From Prevotellaceae bacterium (GTDB lineage Bacteria; Bacteroidota; Bacteroidia; Bacteroidales; Paludibacteraceae): 64,000 nt of DNA. The stretch's first letter is position 1, and every line of letters starts with the position of its first letter. A model generated the notes under the pieces. That model was not told the origin of the DNA. It searched no databases and was given only the letters and a program-made list of their open reading frames with translations. Both the position numbers and the translations under genes were made by a program. Positions 17,055-26,798 of the stretch are shown one piece after another. The DNA is taken from assembly GCA_031271815.1 (NCBI GenBank), contig JAISVA010000027.1, forward strand, positions 62,001-126,000. The letters run 5' to 3'.

Positions 17055-17798
17055 ATGACATTTAAAGAACAGATAGATAAAGAGAGAATCCCTCGACACG
17101 TTGCCGTGATTATGGATGGAAACGGGCGTTGGGCGAAAAGTAAAGGCGAAGATCGCATATTCGGACATCAAAACGGGGTGGATTCGGTTGACCAGGTCAG
17201 TGAAGCTGCCGGCGAAATCGGTGTAAAATACCTGACACTTTACGCTTTTTCGACCGAAAACTGGAATCGCCCTGAGGCAGAAGTTGATGCGTTGATGGGA
17301 CTTTTAGTGGACGCAATTAAAAATAATGTCCGGAAAATGATGAAAAATAACGTCCGTCTGCTCGTCATCGGCGACATCAACCGGCTACCGCAAATGACGC
17401 GGGAAAAATTGCAGGATGCAATGAGTGAGACCGGTCAAAATACGGGATTGAACCTGGTGCTTGCACTCAGCTACTCTTCGCGCTGGGAGATTCTGAATGC
17501 AACGAAAAAAATCGCTCAATCCGTGAAAGAAGGCAAGATACAAATTGAAGACATTGACGAAACTCTTTTTTCAGATAATCTCACAACAGTAGGCATTCCC
17601 GATCCGGATTTGTTAATCCGGACGAGCGGTGAACTGAGAATCAGTAACTTCCTGATGTGGCAACTCTCTTATTCGGAACTCTATTTTACCGACATTTGTT
17701 GGCCCGAATTTAAAAAAGAACCGTTTTTTGAAGCCATCGTCGATTATCAAAAAAGAGAAAGACGCTTTGGTAAAACGAGTGAACAAATAGTAAAATAA
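17055..17798 (+). CDS. uppS: Undecaprenyl diphosphate synthase (isoprenyl transferase)
   Basis: A 247-residue cis-prenyltransferase. The signature VAVIMDGNGRWAKSK (about 16-30) contains the catalytic Asp21, with further family motifs YLTLYAFSTENWNRP (about 60-74) and PDLLIRTSGELRISNFLMWQ near residue 190. It condenses isopentenyl diphosphate with farnesyl diphosphate to make the C55 lipid carrier for peptidoglycan and O-antigen. It sits 3 bp after the DUF6089 gene and 7 bp before bamA, so it is part of an envelope operon. Confidence 0.97.
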   Translation: MTFKEQIDKERIPRHVAVIMDGNGRWAKSKGEDRIFGHQNGVDSVDQVSEAAGEIGVKYLTLYAFSTENWNRPEAEVDALMGLLVDAIKNNVRKMMKNNVRLLVIGDINRLPQMTREKLQDAMSETGQNTGLNLVLALSYSSRWEILNATKKIAQSVKEGKIQIEDIDETLFSDNLTTVGIPDPDLLIRTSGELRISNFLMWQLSYSELYFTDICWPEFKKEPFFEAIVDYQKRERRFGKTSEQIVK

Positions 17799-17805
17799 TC
17801 GAAAT

Positions 17806-20523
17806 ATGCGAAAATACCTTATCCTTTATATATTTTTCAATGTGATTACCGGCGCTCTGCTGGCTCAAACAGTATCGGAAGAAGCCATTGATAAAACGAC
17901 TGTTACCGGCGATTCGGTTGCCGGGCTTTCCGATGCCGGCACGCCGGTCAATTCCACCGTAAACGAAAAGCCGGTTATATCCTATACGGCAACTCCAAAA
18001 GAATACACCATTCAGGAAATTATCGTTACCGGCGCAGGAAATTACGACAAGGATGTCATCATCGGATATTCGGGACTGAAAGCCGGCGAACGGGTGAAGA
18101 TGCCCGGCGACGCGTTCTCAAACGCCATCAAGCGGTTTTGGCGGCAAGGATTATTCTCGGATGTAAAAATAAACGCCACAAAAGTTCAAGGCGATAAAGT
18201 GTGGCTCGAAATCGCATTGCAACCGCGTCCGCGTATCTCCGAAATCAATATTTTCGGTGTTAAGAAAAAGGACAAGGAAGACCTGGAAACCGGATTAGGA
18301 CTGATAAAAGGCAGCCAGATATCACCCAACATGGTGAATCGGGCAGAAATAGTAATTAAGAGAAAATTAGAAGCAAAAGGATACGAAAAAGCGGAAGTTG
18401 ATTTTATCCAGCGCGACGATCCGGGTAATCCCGGATTCGTAATTGTGGATATAAACATCGACAAGAAAGATAAAATAAAAGTTCGGAACATTTTCATTGA
18501 GGGAAATAAGGAACTGTCGGACAACCAGGTCAAAAAAGCAATGAAAAAGACGAAAGACAAAAGGTTGATGACCCTCTTTAAATCCAAGAAATTTATCCGT
18601 GAGGAATACGAAAATGATAAAAAACTGATTATTGACAAATACAACGAAAAAGGTTTTCGTGATGCCGAGTTGCTGAGCGATAGCGTTGTGCCTGATCCGG
18701 ATAAGGAAAACAAGGTGAATATCTACATCACGGTAGATGAAGGACAAAAATATTACTTCCGCAACATTTCGTGGGTCGGAAATACCATCTATCCGGGCGA
18801 TGTGCTGAGTTCCGTACTCGGAATAAAAAAAGGCGATGTCTATAATCAAAAACTCCTGAATGAGCGCCTGTTAATGGATGAAGATGCCGTTTCAGGCCTT
18901 TATCTGGACAACGGGTATTTGTTTTTCAACGTTGACCCGGTAGAAATTAACATCGAAGGCGATTCTATTGATTTGGAAATGCGTATCTATGAAGGAAAGC
19001 AGGCAACCATTGACAAAGTAATCATCAACGGAAATACTGCCGTTCACGAAAATGTAATCCGCCGTGAATTGCGCACCAAACCCGGGCAACTGTTCAGCAA
19101 ATCCGACTTGCAGCGTTCTGCGCGCGAATTGGCGCAAACCGGGCATTTTGACCCCGAAAAGCTGGATATTCGTCCGGAACCGGACCCGGAAGACGGAACC
19201 GTGGACATTATTTACAACCTGGAACAAAAACGAAACGACCAGGTAGAACTCTCTTTCGGCTGGGGACAAACCGGGATAATCGGTTCCGTGGGACTGAAAT
19301 TTACCAACTTCTCCATCCAGAATATATTCAACAAAGAATCGTACCGCCCCCTTCCGCAGGGTGACGGTCAGCAATTCGGGATTTCATTCCAAACCAACGC
19401 GCAATATTACACAGCAGCGAGCGTCTCCTTTATGGAACCTTGGCTGGGAGGTAATAAGCCCACTTCATTGTCCTCTTCGTTGTACTGGTCGCGCCAGACA
19501 GGGATAAGTAATTATTACTATTCGGATAGCTACAATTATAATTATCTCGCCGGAAATAACGGTTATGATTATAGCTATATATATGAAGCCGACCCGGACA
19601 AGCACATCGTAACGCTCGGAGGAGCAATCGGATTGGGAAGACGCCTGTCGTGGCCCGACGACTATTTTTCCATCTACGGCGAAGTTGCATACCGTCACTA
19701 CAATTTGAAAAACTGGGAATATTTTGATTTGCAAACCGGTAAAGCAAATAATTTAAGTTTCGGAATTACCTGGAGCCGGAATTCAACGGACAATCCGTTT
19801 TTCACCCGGACAGGTTCTATGTTTTCCCTTTTGTTGCAGGCAACCCCGCCATACTCCTTATTTAAGGACAATTCGCGGGTAAATGCGTTGGTTAATAAGT
19901 TTAAAGACAGGCATCCTCGCGACCTGACACCCGGAGAGCATGAAGAATACCTTGAAATGCAACAGGAACTGTTCCGTTGGGTAGAATATTACAAGACAGA
20001 ATTTAAGGCAAGATTGTTTACGCCGCTCTCTCCCGATCAGAAACTGGTCTTGATGACGCGGGCCGAATACGGTTTTTTAGGCTATTACAATAAAAACAGG
20101 CGTTCGCCATTCGAACGTTACTATATGGGAGGCGACGGAATGTCGGGAGCCAGCAGCACCTATGCCACCTCTACCGTTTCGTTACGCGGATATAAAAACG
20201 GTTCGATAACTCCGTATGACCTTGTATCGGGAAGGCAAAACGGAAATATGTACACAAAACTGTCACTGGAACTTCGTTATCCGTTGATGCTCCAACCGAT
20301 GTCCACCATCTACATACTTGCCTTTGCCGACGCAGGAAATGCATGGAGCGAGTTTCACCAGTTCAATCCGTTTGACTTGAAAAGGTCGGCCGGAGCGGGC
20401 GTCCGCGTCTTCTTGCCGATGATTGGGTTGATTGGCGTTGACTATGGATACGGGTTTGATTATGCGCGCGACGGAGAAAGGGGAGGCAGTAACTTCCACC
20501 TTGTTATCGGGCAGGAATTTTGA
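17806..20523 (+). CDS. bamA: Outer membrane protein assembly factor BamA
   Basis: 905 residues: signal peptide (about 1-20), a variable linker, five POTRA domains (about 65-480) recognisable by repeats such as ISEINIFGVKKK, VRNIFIEGNKEL, YYFRNISWVGNT and IDKVIINGNTAV, then an outer membrane beta-barrel. The barrel includes the family motif YMGGDGMSGAS...SLRGY (VRGF-like loop 6) and ends in a C-terminal Phe. BamA inserts beta-barrel proteins into the outer membrane. It lies between uppS and the skp genes. Confidence 0.96.
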   Translation: MRKYLILYIFFNVITGALLAQTVSEEAIDKTTVTGDSVAGLSDAGTPVNSTVNEKPVISYTATPKEYTIQEIIVTGAGNYDKDVIIGYSGLKAGERVKMPGDAFSNAIKRFWRQGLFSDVKINATKVQGDKVWLEIALQPRPRISEINIFGVKKKDKEDLETGLGLIKGSQISPNMVNRAEIVIKRKLEAKGYEKAEVDFIQRDDPGNPGFVIVDINIDKKDKIKVRNIFIEGNKELSDNQVKKAMKKTKDKRLMTLFKSKKFIREEYENDKKLIIDKYNEKGFRDAELLSDSVVPDPDKENKVNIYITVDEGQKYYFRNISWVGNTIYPGDVLSSVLGIKKGDVYNQKLLNERLLMDEDAVSGLYLDNGYLFFNVDPVEINIEGDSIDLEMRIYEGKQATIDKVIINGNTAVHENVIRRELRTKPGQLFSKSDLQRSARELAQTGHFDPEKLDIRPEPDPEDGTVDIIYNLEQKRNDQVELSFGWGQTGIIGSVGLKFTNFSIQNIFNKESYRPLPQGDGQQFGISFQTNAQYYTAASVSFMEPWLGGNKPTSLSSSLYWSRQTGISNYYYSDSYNYNYLAGNNGYDYSYIYEADPDKHIVTLGGAIGLGRRLSWPDDYFSIYGEVAYRHYNLKNWEYFDLQTGKANNLSFGITWSRNSTDNPFFTRTGSMFSLLLQATPPYSLFKDNSRVNALVNKFKDRHPRDLTPGEHEEYLEMQQELFRWVEYYKTEFKARLFTPLSPDQKLVLMTRAEYGFLGYYNKNRRSPFERYYMGGDGMSGASSTYATSTVSLRGYKNGSITPYDLVSGRQNGNMYTKLSLELRYPLMLQPMSTIYILAFADAGNAWSEFHQFNPFDLKRSAGAGVRVFLPMIGLIGVDYGYGFDYARDGERGGSNFHLVIGQEF

Positions 20524-20553
20524 TTTGGAACAATAAATTTAATTTTTTACAAT

Positions 20554-21072
20554 ATGAAAAAGCTATCATTAATTACGGTAATTGCACTGTTGGGAATCGC
20601 ATCGGTTTCCGCGCAAAAAGTTGCATTGGTCGATATGGAATATATTTTGAAAAATATTCCGATGTATGAATCTGCCAACGAGCAGTTGAAGCAAATCTCC
20701 CAAAAGTGGCAGTCGGAAGTAGAAGCCAAAAACGAGGAGGCAAAGAATTTATATAAAAATTACCAGACAGAAGTCGTTTTCCTTTCGGATGAAATGAAAG
20801 CAAGGAAGGAAAATGAAATTGTAGCTAAGGAAAAGGAGGCTAACGAGTTGAAACGTACATATTTCGGTCCGGACGGCGAGCTTTTCAAGAAAAGGGAAAG
20901 CCTGATGAAACCGATACAGGATGAGATTTATACCGCTATCAAAGCCGTTTCGGAAGAAAAAAAGTATGAGCTTATTTTGGATAAAACTTCCGGAATGAAT
21001 ATTATTTATTACTCTTCGAAAATTGATATCAGCGACGAAGTTTTAACAAAGCTCGGATATTCAAAAAAATAA
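20554..21072 (+). CDS. OmpH/Skp-family periplasmic chaperone, copy 1
   Basis: 172 residues with a signal peptide (about 1-20, SVSAQ), then the Skp/OmpH fold: a short strand KVALVDMEYILKNIPMYESA, a long charged coiled coil (about 45-125) and a C-terminal strand YELILDKTSGMNIIYYS. Skp chaperones escort unfolded outer membrane proteins to BamA. It begins 30 bp after bamA and is followed by a second, shorter paralogue, an arrangement common in Bacteroidota. Confidence 0.92.
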   Translation: MKKLSLITVIALLGIASVSAQKVALVDMEYILKNIPMYESANEQLKQISQKWQSEVEAKNEEAKNLYKNYQTEVVFLSDEMKARKENEIVAKEKEANELKRTYFGPDGELFKKRESLMKPIQDEIYTAIKAVSEEKKYELILDKTSGMNIIYYSSKIDISDEVLTKLGYSKK

Positions 21073-21147
21073 AATATGAATCTCTTTTAAGTTAAGATTA
21101 GTTTCGATGAAAATTATCCTTAATTAAATATTAAATAAAATATTCAT

Positions 21148-21155
21148 TATATTTG
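21148..21155 (+). promoter_or_regulatory. -7 box for the second skp gene
   Basis: TATATTTG matches TAnnTTTG exactly, 47 bp upstream of the ATG at 21203. It suggests that the second skp (and murI) can be transcribed separately from bamA. Confidence 0.6.
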
Positions 21156-21202
21156 CACCGAATTATAGTACAAATTAATAATTAAAAAATAAAAAAACGA
21201 TT

Positions 21203-21709
21203 ATGTCTAAAAAATTAGTATTCCTGCTATTCCTTGCGATGCCATTTTTCGCATTTTCTCAAAACACACAGATTAAACTCGGATATTTGGACGTTCAGAG
21301 TCTTTTTCTTGCCTTGCCCGAAATCACTGAAATTGAGGCAACAATGAAAAAACTGACCGAACAGCACGAAGGTGAAATCAAAAGATTGGAAGATGAGTAT
21401 CAGCGGAAATTAGAAGAATATCAAAAAAATCAACAAACCTGGGACGAATCAATCCGTAAAAGCAGAGTAGAAGAGTTGCAAGCCCTTCAAATGAAAATGC
21501 AGAACTTCTACCAAACGGCTCAACAATCTTTGCAACAAAAACAAGAGGAGCTGCAAGCGCCGTTGAGAGAAAAAATAATGAAAGCAATGCGTGAAGTCGG
21601 AGCCGAAAATGGTTTCTTATACATTTTTGAAGCCAATTCACTGCTGTTCAAATCTGACGAAGCAATTGACGTAACTCCTTTGGTAAAGAAAAAATTAGGC
21701 GTTCAATAA
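21203..21709 (+). CDS. OmpH/Skp-family periplasmic chaperone, copy 2
   Basis: 168 residues with a signal peptide (about 1-19, FAFSQ). A strand IKLGYLDVQSLFLALPEI is followed by a Gln/Glu/Lys-rich coiled coil (about 45-125) and a final strand GFLYIFEANSLLFKSDEAID. It is the same family as the gene at 20554 but diverged, so the two probably have different clients or form hetero-oligomers (inference). It has its own promoter-like box at 21148. Confidence 0.92.
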   Translation: MSKKLVFLLFLAMPFFAFSQNTQIKLGYLDVQSLFLALPEITEIEATMKKLTEQHEGEIKRLEDEYQRKLEEYQKNQQTWDESIRKSRVEELQALQMKMQNFYQTAQQSLQQKQEELQAPLREKIMKAMREVGAENGFLYIFEANSLLFKSDEAIDVTPLVKKKLGVQ

Positions 21710-21712
21710 AAA

Positions 21713-21782
21713 AGCGCGAAAGCACGAAGGCATGGAAGCGCGAAGGAAATTCGCGCTTTCGTGCTTTTCGTGCCTTTACGCT
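21713..21782. repeat. Dispersed CGCGAAAGCACGAAGG repeat, copy 2
   Basis: The left arm AGCGCGAAAGCACGAAGGC and the right arm GCTTTCGTGCTTTTCGTGCC form an imperfect hairpin between skp copy 2 and murI. It could act as a partial terminator. No T-run follows directly. Confidence 0.8.
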
Positions 21783-21814
21783 CTATATAAAATTTTAACA
21801 CGCAATAAAAAAAT

Positions 21815-22648
21815 ATGCTCTTCCCCACGCAATCCGGTCCGATCGGTGTTTTTGATTCCGGCTACGGAGGACTTACGATTCTCGAGAAAATACGGAATTT
21901 GATGCCCCAATACGATTACACTTATTTGGGCGACAATGCCCGTACGCCTTACGGAACCCGTTCCTTTGACGTTGTGTACGAATTCACGAAGCAATCCGTT
22001 AAAAAGCTGTTTCAAATGGGTTGCCCGATGGTCATATTGGCTTGTAATACGGCTTCTGCCAAAGCGTTAAAAAATATTCAATCAAAAGACCTGCCACTTT
22101 GGAACCCCGAAAAAAGAGTGTTGGGCGTAATCCGTCCTACGGTAGAGGCAATCGGCAACATCACAAAAACGCGCCACGTCGGCGTACTCGGCACAATTGG
22201 TACCATACAATCCAAGTCATATCCTATTGAAATAAAAAAAATAAACCCTGATATTACGGTCAGTGGCGAGGCTTGCCCGTTGTGGGTACCGTTGGTCGAA
22301 AACTCGGAATACGATTCCGGCGGAGCAGATTATTTTGTCAAAAAAAACCTCAATGAACTTTTAAAAAAAGACAAGGAAATTGACACAATTATCCTCGGTT
22401 GTACCCATTATCCACTGCTTTTGCCAAAAATCAGACAGTATGCACCCGACAAAATGAACATCATTTCGCAGGGCGAAATCGTGGCAGCAAGCTTACAGGA
22501 TTACCTGCGCCGCCATCCGCAAATGGAAGAACGAATCACGAAAACAGGACATTGCAAGTTTTTTACCACCGAGTCGGTTGCCAAATTCAAAAAATCAGCC
22601 TCCCTGTTTCTTCATGAAGAAGTGGAGGTGGAGCGGGTTTTATTGTGA
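21815..22648 (+). CDS. murI: Glutamate racemase
   Basis: 277 residues. It interconverts L- and D-glutamate for peptidoglycan. The conserved start IGVFDSGYGGLTIL (about 10-23), catalytic Cys77 in ILACNTASAKAL and catalytic Cys196 in IILGCTHYPLLLP are all present. It is separated from the skp genes by a repeat hairpin but has the same orientation; bamA-skp-skp-murI order is common in Bacteroidales. Confidence 0.96.
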   Translation: MLFPTQSGPIGVFDSGYGGLTILEKIRNLMPQYDYTYLGDNARTPYGTRSFDVVYEFTKQSVKKLFQMGCPMVILACNTASAKALKNIQSKDLPLWNPEKRVLGVIRPTVEAIGNITKTRHVGVLGTIGTIQSKSYPIEIKKINPDITVSGEACPLWVPLVENSEYDSGGADYFVKKNLNELLKKDKEIDTIILGCTHYPLLLPKIRQYAPDKMNIISQGEIVAASLQDYLRRHPQMEERITKTGHCKFFTTESVAKFKKSASLFLHEEVEVERVLL

Positions 22649-22823
22649 ATGATTTTTATTCTTTCGAGAGACTCGTTAGCGCTGTCCAAAAATCCGTCAT
22701 TCCGTACTTGATCCTGAATTTTCTAAAAACACATTGATTACCAAATGACTGCGAATAACCCGGCAACGAAAAAATACATTTTTTGTTTTTCAAACAGCTT
22801 TTACAGCGTTAAAAAATATTCGT

Positions 22824-24080
22824 ATGGAAAAAGAAAATTTCCCGTCATTAAAAAAGCGGTTCCTGAAATATGTGTCGTTTGACACCCGTTCGGAAGAAAA
22901 CAATCCGGCAACCCCTTCATCCGAAGGACAATATGCGCTTGCTCAAGAAATTACAGGCGAACTTCGTCAAATAGGACTGACGGACGCAGAAGTGGACGCC
23001 AACGGCTATGTGATGGCAACCTTGCCTTCCAACAGTCATAAAAAACTGCCAACCATCGGTTTTATCGCCCATTTGGACACAAGTCCCGACGCTTCGGGAA
23101 AGGTAAATCCGCGAACGGTTACGTATGACGGAACGGACATTGTGTTAAGTGAAAATCCGCGAAGGGTTTTGTCGGCACAGGTTTTTCCCGAAATGAAACA
23201 GTATATCGGGCAAGAACTGATTGTAACGGACGGAAATTCCTTGCTGGGCGCCGACGATAAAGCAGGTGTTGCCGAAATCATCACGGCGGTGGAGTACTTG
23301 CTTTTGCATCCCGAAATCCCCCACGGTACCATCCGCATTGCTTTTACACCCGATGAAGAAATCGGAAGGGGAGCCGATCTTTTTGATGTGAAAAAATTCG
23401 GCGCCGACTGGGCTTATACGGTGGATGGCGGAGAAACAGGCGAATTAGAGTATGAAAACTTCAATGCGGCAAGCGCAAGTGTCTTCTTCACCGGACGAAA
23501 TATACACCCCGGATACGCTAAAGGAAAAATGATTAACGCTATCACTTTGGCGCGTGAATTTGCCAACGCACTCCCTCCCGGTGAAGTTCCGGAATCAACC
23601 CAGGGCTACGAAGGCTTTTACCACCTCACGAAAATGGAAGGAACCGTAGAGTCAAGCGTCTTAACCTACATTATCCGCGACCACGACCGTGCGCACTTTG
23701 AGCAGCGAAAACGGAAAATGCAGGAAATCTGCTTTTCAATGCAGCAAAAATATGGAGAAAATGCTGTCCGGCTTACCCTGGAAGACCAATATTACAATAT
23801 GTCGGAAAAAATAAATCCGGTAAAACAGATTGTGGACATTGCCGCCAAGGCAATGCAGAATTGCGGTATACTACCCAAAATTAAACCCATCCGCGGAGGA
23901 ACCGACGGAGCCAGACTCTCCTTCGAGGGTCTGCCCTGCCCGAACATCTTCACCGGAGGACATAATTTTCACGGACGGGATGAGTTTATTCCTATCCCTT
24001 CAATGGAAGCAGCGGTAAATGTTATATTGGAAATTTGTAAAATATTGGAAAAAGGGCAGGAAATAACAAAACGAAAGTAA
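22824..24080 (+). CDS. pepT: Peptidase T (tripeptide aminopeptidase)
   Basis: A 418-residue M20B metallopeptidase of cytosolic type. Metal and catalytic motifs: FIAHLDTSPD with His83 and Asp85, LLGADDKAGVAEI, the TPDEEIGRG glutamates, the DGGETGELEYE segment and the C-terminal GGHNFHGRDEFIP. PepT removes the N-terminal residue from tripeptides, consistent with amino-acid use. It is monocistronic; the 175-bp gap before it holds a fragment similar to the interior of the 11803-11930 element (ATCCGTCATTCCGTACTTGA). Confidence 0.95.
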   Translation: MEKENFPSLKKRFLKYVSFDTRSEENNPATPSSEGQYALAQEITGELRQIGLTDAEVDANGYVMATLPSNSHKKLPTIGFIAHLDTSPDASGKVNPRTVTYDGTDIVLSENPRRVLSAQVFPEMKQYIGQELIVTDGNSLLGADDKAGVAEIITAVEYLLLHPEIPHGTIRIAFTPDEEIGRGADLFDVKKFGADWAYTVDGGETGELEYENFNAASASVFFTGRNIHPGYAKGKMINAITLAREFANALPPGEVPESTQGYEGFYHLTKMEGTVESSVLTYIIRDHDRAHFEQRKRKMQEICFSMQQKYGENAVRLTLEDQYYNMSEKINPVKQIVDIAAKAMQNCGILPKIKPIRGGTDGARLSFEGLPCPNIFTGGHNFHGRDEFIPIPSMEAAVNVILEICKILEKGQEITKRK

Positions 24081-24158
24081 GTTTTCTAAATTGGTTTACA
24101 TTATAAGTGATCATCCGGTAGTTTATTTACACCCGTTTTTCGGAATAAAAACTCTAAT

Positions 24159-24351
24159 GAGACTGTCTGAAACGTCCACGAGTTACATGAATTGACACAA
24201 TTCTTTTTAGTTTGAAAAGGCTGTAGATTACAACTCTATTTTAAACTATAGCCGTTTGAAATTATATATCGCAGATAATTAAGATTTTAATTCCGTGCTA
24301 ATTCGTGTAATCCATGTAATCCGTGGATAAAATATCTTTTAAGACAACCTC
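24159..24351. repeat. Dispersed GAGGCTGTCT-type element, long copy
   Basis: About 193 bp beginning GAGACTGTCT and ending AAGACAACCTC, so the ends are imperfect inverted repeats. The interior includes CCGTGCTAATTCGTGTAATC, CATGTAATCCGTGGATAAAA and TATCTTTTAAGAC. It lies between convergent pepT and the oxidoreductase operon. Related elements: 30923-31066, 40997-41137 and fragments near 16140, 45139 and 56960. Confidence 0.7.
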
Positions 24352-24356
24352 ATTGT

Positions 24357-24905
24357 TTAAATCTTCTCAATAATCTCCATCCCCTTTTTGATAGCTGCCT
24401 CATTCATCGGAATTAGGTGATGATGTCTTTCCGGAAGGGATTTTTTCAACCCTAACAGCACATTTTCAATTTCCACTACCGGACGGATTTTCAATAAACC
24501 GCCCAGAATAATCATATTAAATGATTTTGGCGCATTCATCTCAATGGACGTGTTCATTGCGTCAACGCGGTAGATGTTGATGTCTTTCCGGGTTGGCGCC
24601 TTAGTGATGCCATAAGGGTCAAAAATCAGCGTTCCGCCCGGCTTGACGCTTTTCTCAAACTTATCCAGCGACTGCTGGTTAAGGATAATTGCCGTGTCAA
24701 ACTCGTTCAAAATAGGCGAACTGATACGGTCGTCACTGATAATCACAGTTACGTTTGCCGTGCCTCCGCGCTGTTCGGGCCCATACGAAGGCATCCAGGT
24801 AACTTCTTTGTCTTGCATCAATCCGGAGTATGCGAGAATTTTACCCATCGACAAAACCCCCTGTCCGCCAAATCCTGCTATAATCAATTCTTCTTTCATC
24901 TTCAT
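24357..24905 (-). CDS. 2-oxoacid:ferredoxin oxidoreductase, gamma subunit
   Basis: 182 residues of the pyruvate/ketoisovalerate oxidoreductase catalytic gamma domain. It starts with the dinucleotide-like loop IIAGFGGQGVLSMGKILAYSG, then PSYGPEQRGGTANVTVIISD and the C-terminal GGLLKIRP. With the alpha, beta and ferredoxin-like subunits just upstream it forms the enzyme that decarboxylates a 2-oxoacid to acyl-CoA while reducing ferredoxin. The gap to the beta gene is only 10 bp and consists of the ATTCTACATTTTTC-type microrepeat. Substrate (2-oxoglutarate or branched-chain) is not decidable. Confidence 0.93.
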   Translation of the reverse strand: MKMKEELIIAGFGGQGVLSMGKILAYSGLMQDKEVTWMPSYGPEQRGGTANVTVIISDDRISSPILNEFDTAIILNQQSLDKFEKSVKPGGTLIFDPYGITKAPTRKDINIYRVDAMNTSIEMNAPKSFNMIILGGLLKIRPVVEIENVLLGLKKSLPERHHHLIPMNEAAIKKGMEIIEKI

Positions 24906-24915
24906 TCTACGTTTT

Positions 24916-25680
24916 TCATTCTACATTTTTCAAATCACCCAACGGATAAGCCGGGAACATATTTTTCTCCATCCATTCGTTGGCTTGCACAGGGTCTAAT
25001 TTCCAACCGGAAGCACAGGTCGAAACAATCTCTACGACCGAAGTACCCTTATCTTCCATTGAGTTTTCAAACGCTTTTCGAATCGCTTTTTTTGCCTTAC
25101 GAACAGCTGCAGCGGTATGTACGCTTTGACGAGTTATATATCTTGTGCCTTCCAACTCTTTTAGGATATTGGTGATTTTCAACGGGTAACCGTTCAGCTT
25201 CACATCACGTCCATACGGGCAGGTGGCGGTTTTCATTCCTTCCAGGGTAGTGGGCGCCATTTGTCCGCCGGTCATTCCATAGATGCCGTTGTTGATGAAG
25301 ATGATTGCGATGCTTTCGCCGCGATTACAGGCGTGAACGGTTTCGGCAGTTCCGATGGCTGCAAGGTCGCCGTCGCCCTGGTAAGTGAAAACAAGTCTGT
25401 CGGGACGAAGTCGCTTAACCGCAGTTGCCAGCGCCGGAGCGCGTCCGTGCGCCGCTTCTTCCCAGTCAATATCCAAATAATTGTATGCGAACACGGCACA
25501 ACCTACGGGTGCAATCCCAACGGTTTTGTCCTGCATTCCCATCTCTTCGATTACTTCTGCAACCAATTTGTGAACTACTCCATGGCTGCAACCCGGACAG
25601 TAGTGCATCGGCACATCATTCATTATTTCCGGTTTCTGATATACAAGATTCTCCGGTTTGATTATATCTTTCGTTGTCAT
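24916..25680 (-). CDS. 2-oxoacid:ferredoxin oxidoreductase, beta (TPP) subunit
   Basis: 254 residues from ATG 25680. An ATG at 25701 would add seven residues made from an AATGAAAAATGAAG microrepeat and overlap the alpha gene by 4 bp. The TPP-binding region GDGDLAAIGTAETVHACNRG ... NNGIYGMTGGQ (about 95-140) and the N-terminal YCPGCSHGVVHKL identify the beta subunit. It binds thiamine diphosphate and performs the decarboxylation together with alpha. It is the third gene of the operon. Confidence 0.93.
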   Translation of the reverse strand: MTTKDIIKPENLVYQKPEIMNDVPMHYCPGCSHGVVHKLVAEVIEEMGMQDKTVGIAPVGCAVFAYNYLDIDWEEAAHGRAPALATAVKRLRPDRLVFTYQGDGDLAAIGTAETVHACNRGESIAIIFINNGIYGMTGGQMAPTTLEGMKTATCPYGRDVKLNGYPLKITNILKELEGTRYITRQSVHTAAAVRKAKKAIRKAFENSMEDKGTSVVEIVSTCASGWKLDPVQANEWMEKNMFPAYPLGDLKNVE

Positions 25681-25697
25681 TCTTACTTCTTCATTTT

Positions 25698-26783
25698 TCA
25701 TTCTTCATTCCTCATTTTTTCGACTGCCCCCACGATTTCGTCCGGCGTAAATACGATACCGCCCAAGCGACCGTAATGCTCCACTTTCACTTTTCCGTTT
25801 ACGGCAAGCCTGACGTCTTCGACCATTTGTCCGGCATTCAGTTCGACGGAAAGCATCGCTTTTACCTTGTCGGCATACCGGTTGATGATTTTTGAAGGAA
25901 ATGGCCAAAGTGTGATTGGACGTAAAAGTCCTAATTTAATGCCATGTGAACGGGCAATTTCTACCGATTTCTGACAAATACGGGCTGAAGAACCGAATGC
26001 AATTAACAGATATTCCGCATCTTCGCATTCAATTTCCTCGTATCGGACTTCGTTTTCTTCAATTAACCTGTATTTTTTTTGGAAACGATGGTTGTTTTGT
26101 TCCATCAAGGAGGCATCCAATTCAAGCGATGTGATTACATTACGTTTCCTGCCTGCCGGTTTTCCAACGGCTGCCCACGGGCATTTTTCCGTAATTTCCT
26201 CTTCCGTCATTCTCGGCCGGAAAGGCGGAAGAACCACTTTTTCCATCATCTGACCGATAATGCCGTCCGACAAAATCATGACCGGATTGTTATACTTGAA
26301 AGCCAGGTCAAAACCAAGCCCGACAAAATCAGCCATTTCCTGAACCGATGCGGGAGCAAGCGCAATCAGGCGATAATCACCATGTCCGCCGCCTTTTACC
26401 GTTTGGAAATAGTCAGCCTGACTTGGCTGGATGGTTCCCAATCCGGGTCCCCCACGCACGATATTTACAATCAGAGAAGGCAATTCGCTTCCGGCAAGGT
26501 ATGAAATTCCTTCCTGTTTCAAGCTGATGCCCGGACTGGAAGAAGAGGTCATCACTTTTTTCCCGGTTCCGGCGCCTCCGTAAACCATATTAATGGCAGC
26601 CACTTCACTTTCGGCTTGCAAGACCACCATTCCGGTTGTTTCCCACGGTTTTTCCAATGCCAGCGTTTCCAGCACTTCCGACTGCGGTGTAATCGGGTAA
26701 CCGAAATAACCATCACATCCACAGCGAATCGCAGCGTGGGCAATGGCTTCGTTACCTTTCATTAATTTTATTTCTTCGTTCAT
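25698..26783 (-). CDS. 2-oxoacid:ferredoxin oxidoreductase, alpha subunit (VorB-like)
   Basis: 361 residues from ATG 26783. An upstream ATG at 26846 adds 21 residues encoded by the GTAAACGAGTAAAC repeat and is unlikely to be used. Motifs: MKGNEAIAHAAIRCG, GYFGYPITPQSE, the substrate loop SSSSPGISLKQEGISYLAG, NIVRGGPGLGTIQPSQADYF and a C-terminal transketolase-like domain (LLRPITLWPF). Close relatives in Bacteroides are annotated VorB, 3-methyl-2-oxobutanoate dehydrogenase subunit; specificity is inferred by name only. Second gene of the four-gene operon. Confidence 0.93.
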   Translation of the reverse strand: MNEEIKLMKGNEAIAHAAIRCGCDGYFGYPITPQSEVLETLALEKPWETTGMVVLQAESEVAAINMVYGGAGTGKKVMTSSSSPGISLKQEGISYLAGSELPSLIVNIVRGGPGLGTIQPSQADYFQTVKGGGHGDYRLIALAPASVQEMADFVGLGFDLAFKYNNPVMILSDGIIGQMMEKVVLPPFRPRMTEEEITEKCPWAAVGKPAGRKRNVITSLELDASLMEQNNHRFQKKYRLIEENEVRYEEIECEDAEYLLIAFGSSARICQKSVEIARSHGIKLGLLRPITLWPFPSKIINRYADKVKAMLSVELNAGQMVEDVRLAVNGKVKVEHYGRLGGIVFTPDEIVGAVEKMRNEE

Positions 26784-26798
26784 TATTTTTTTTATTTT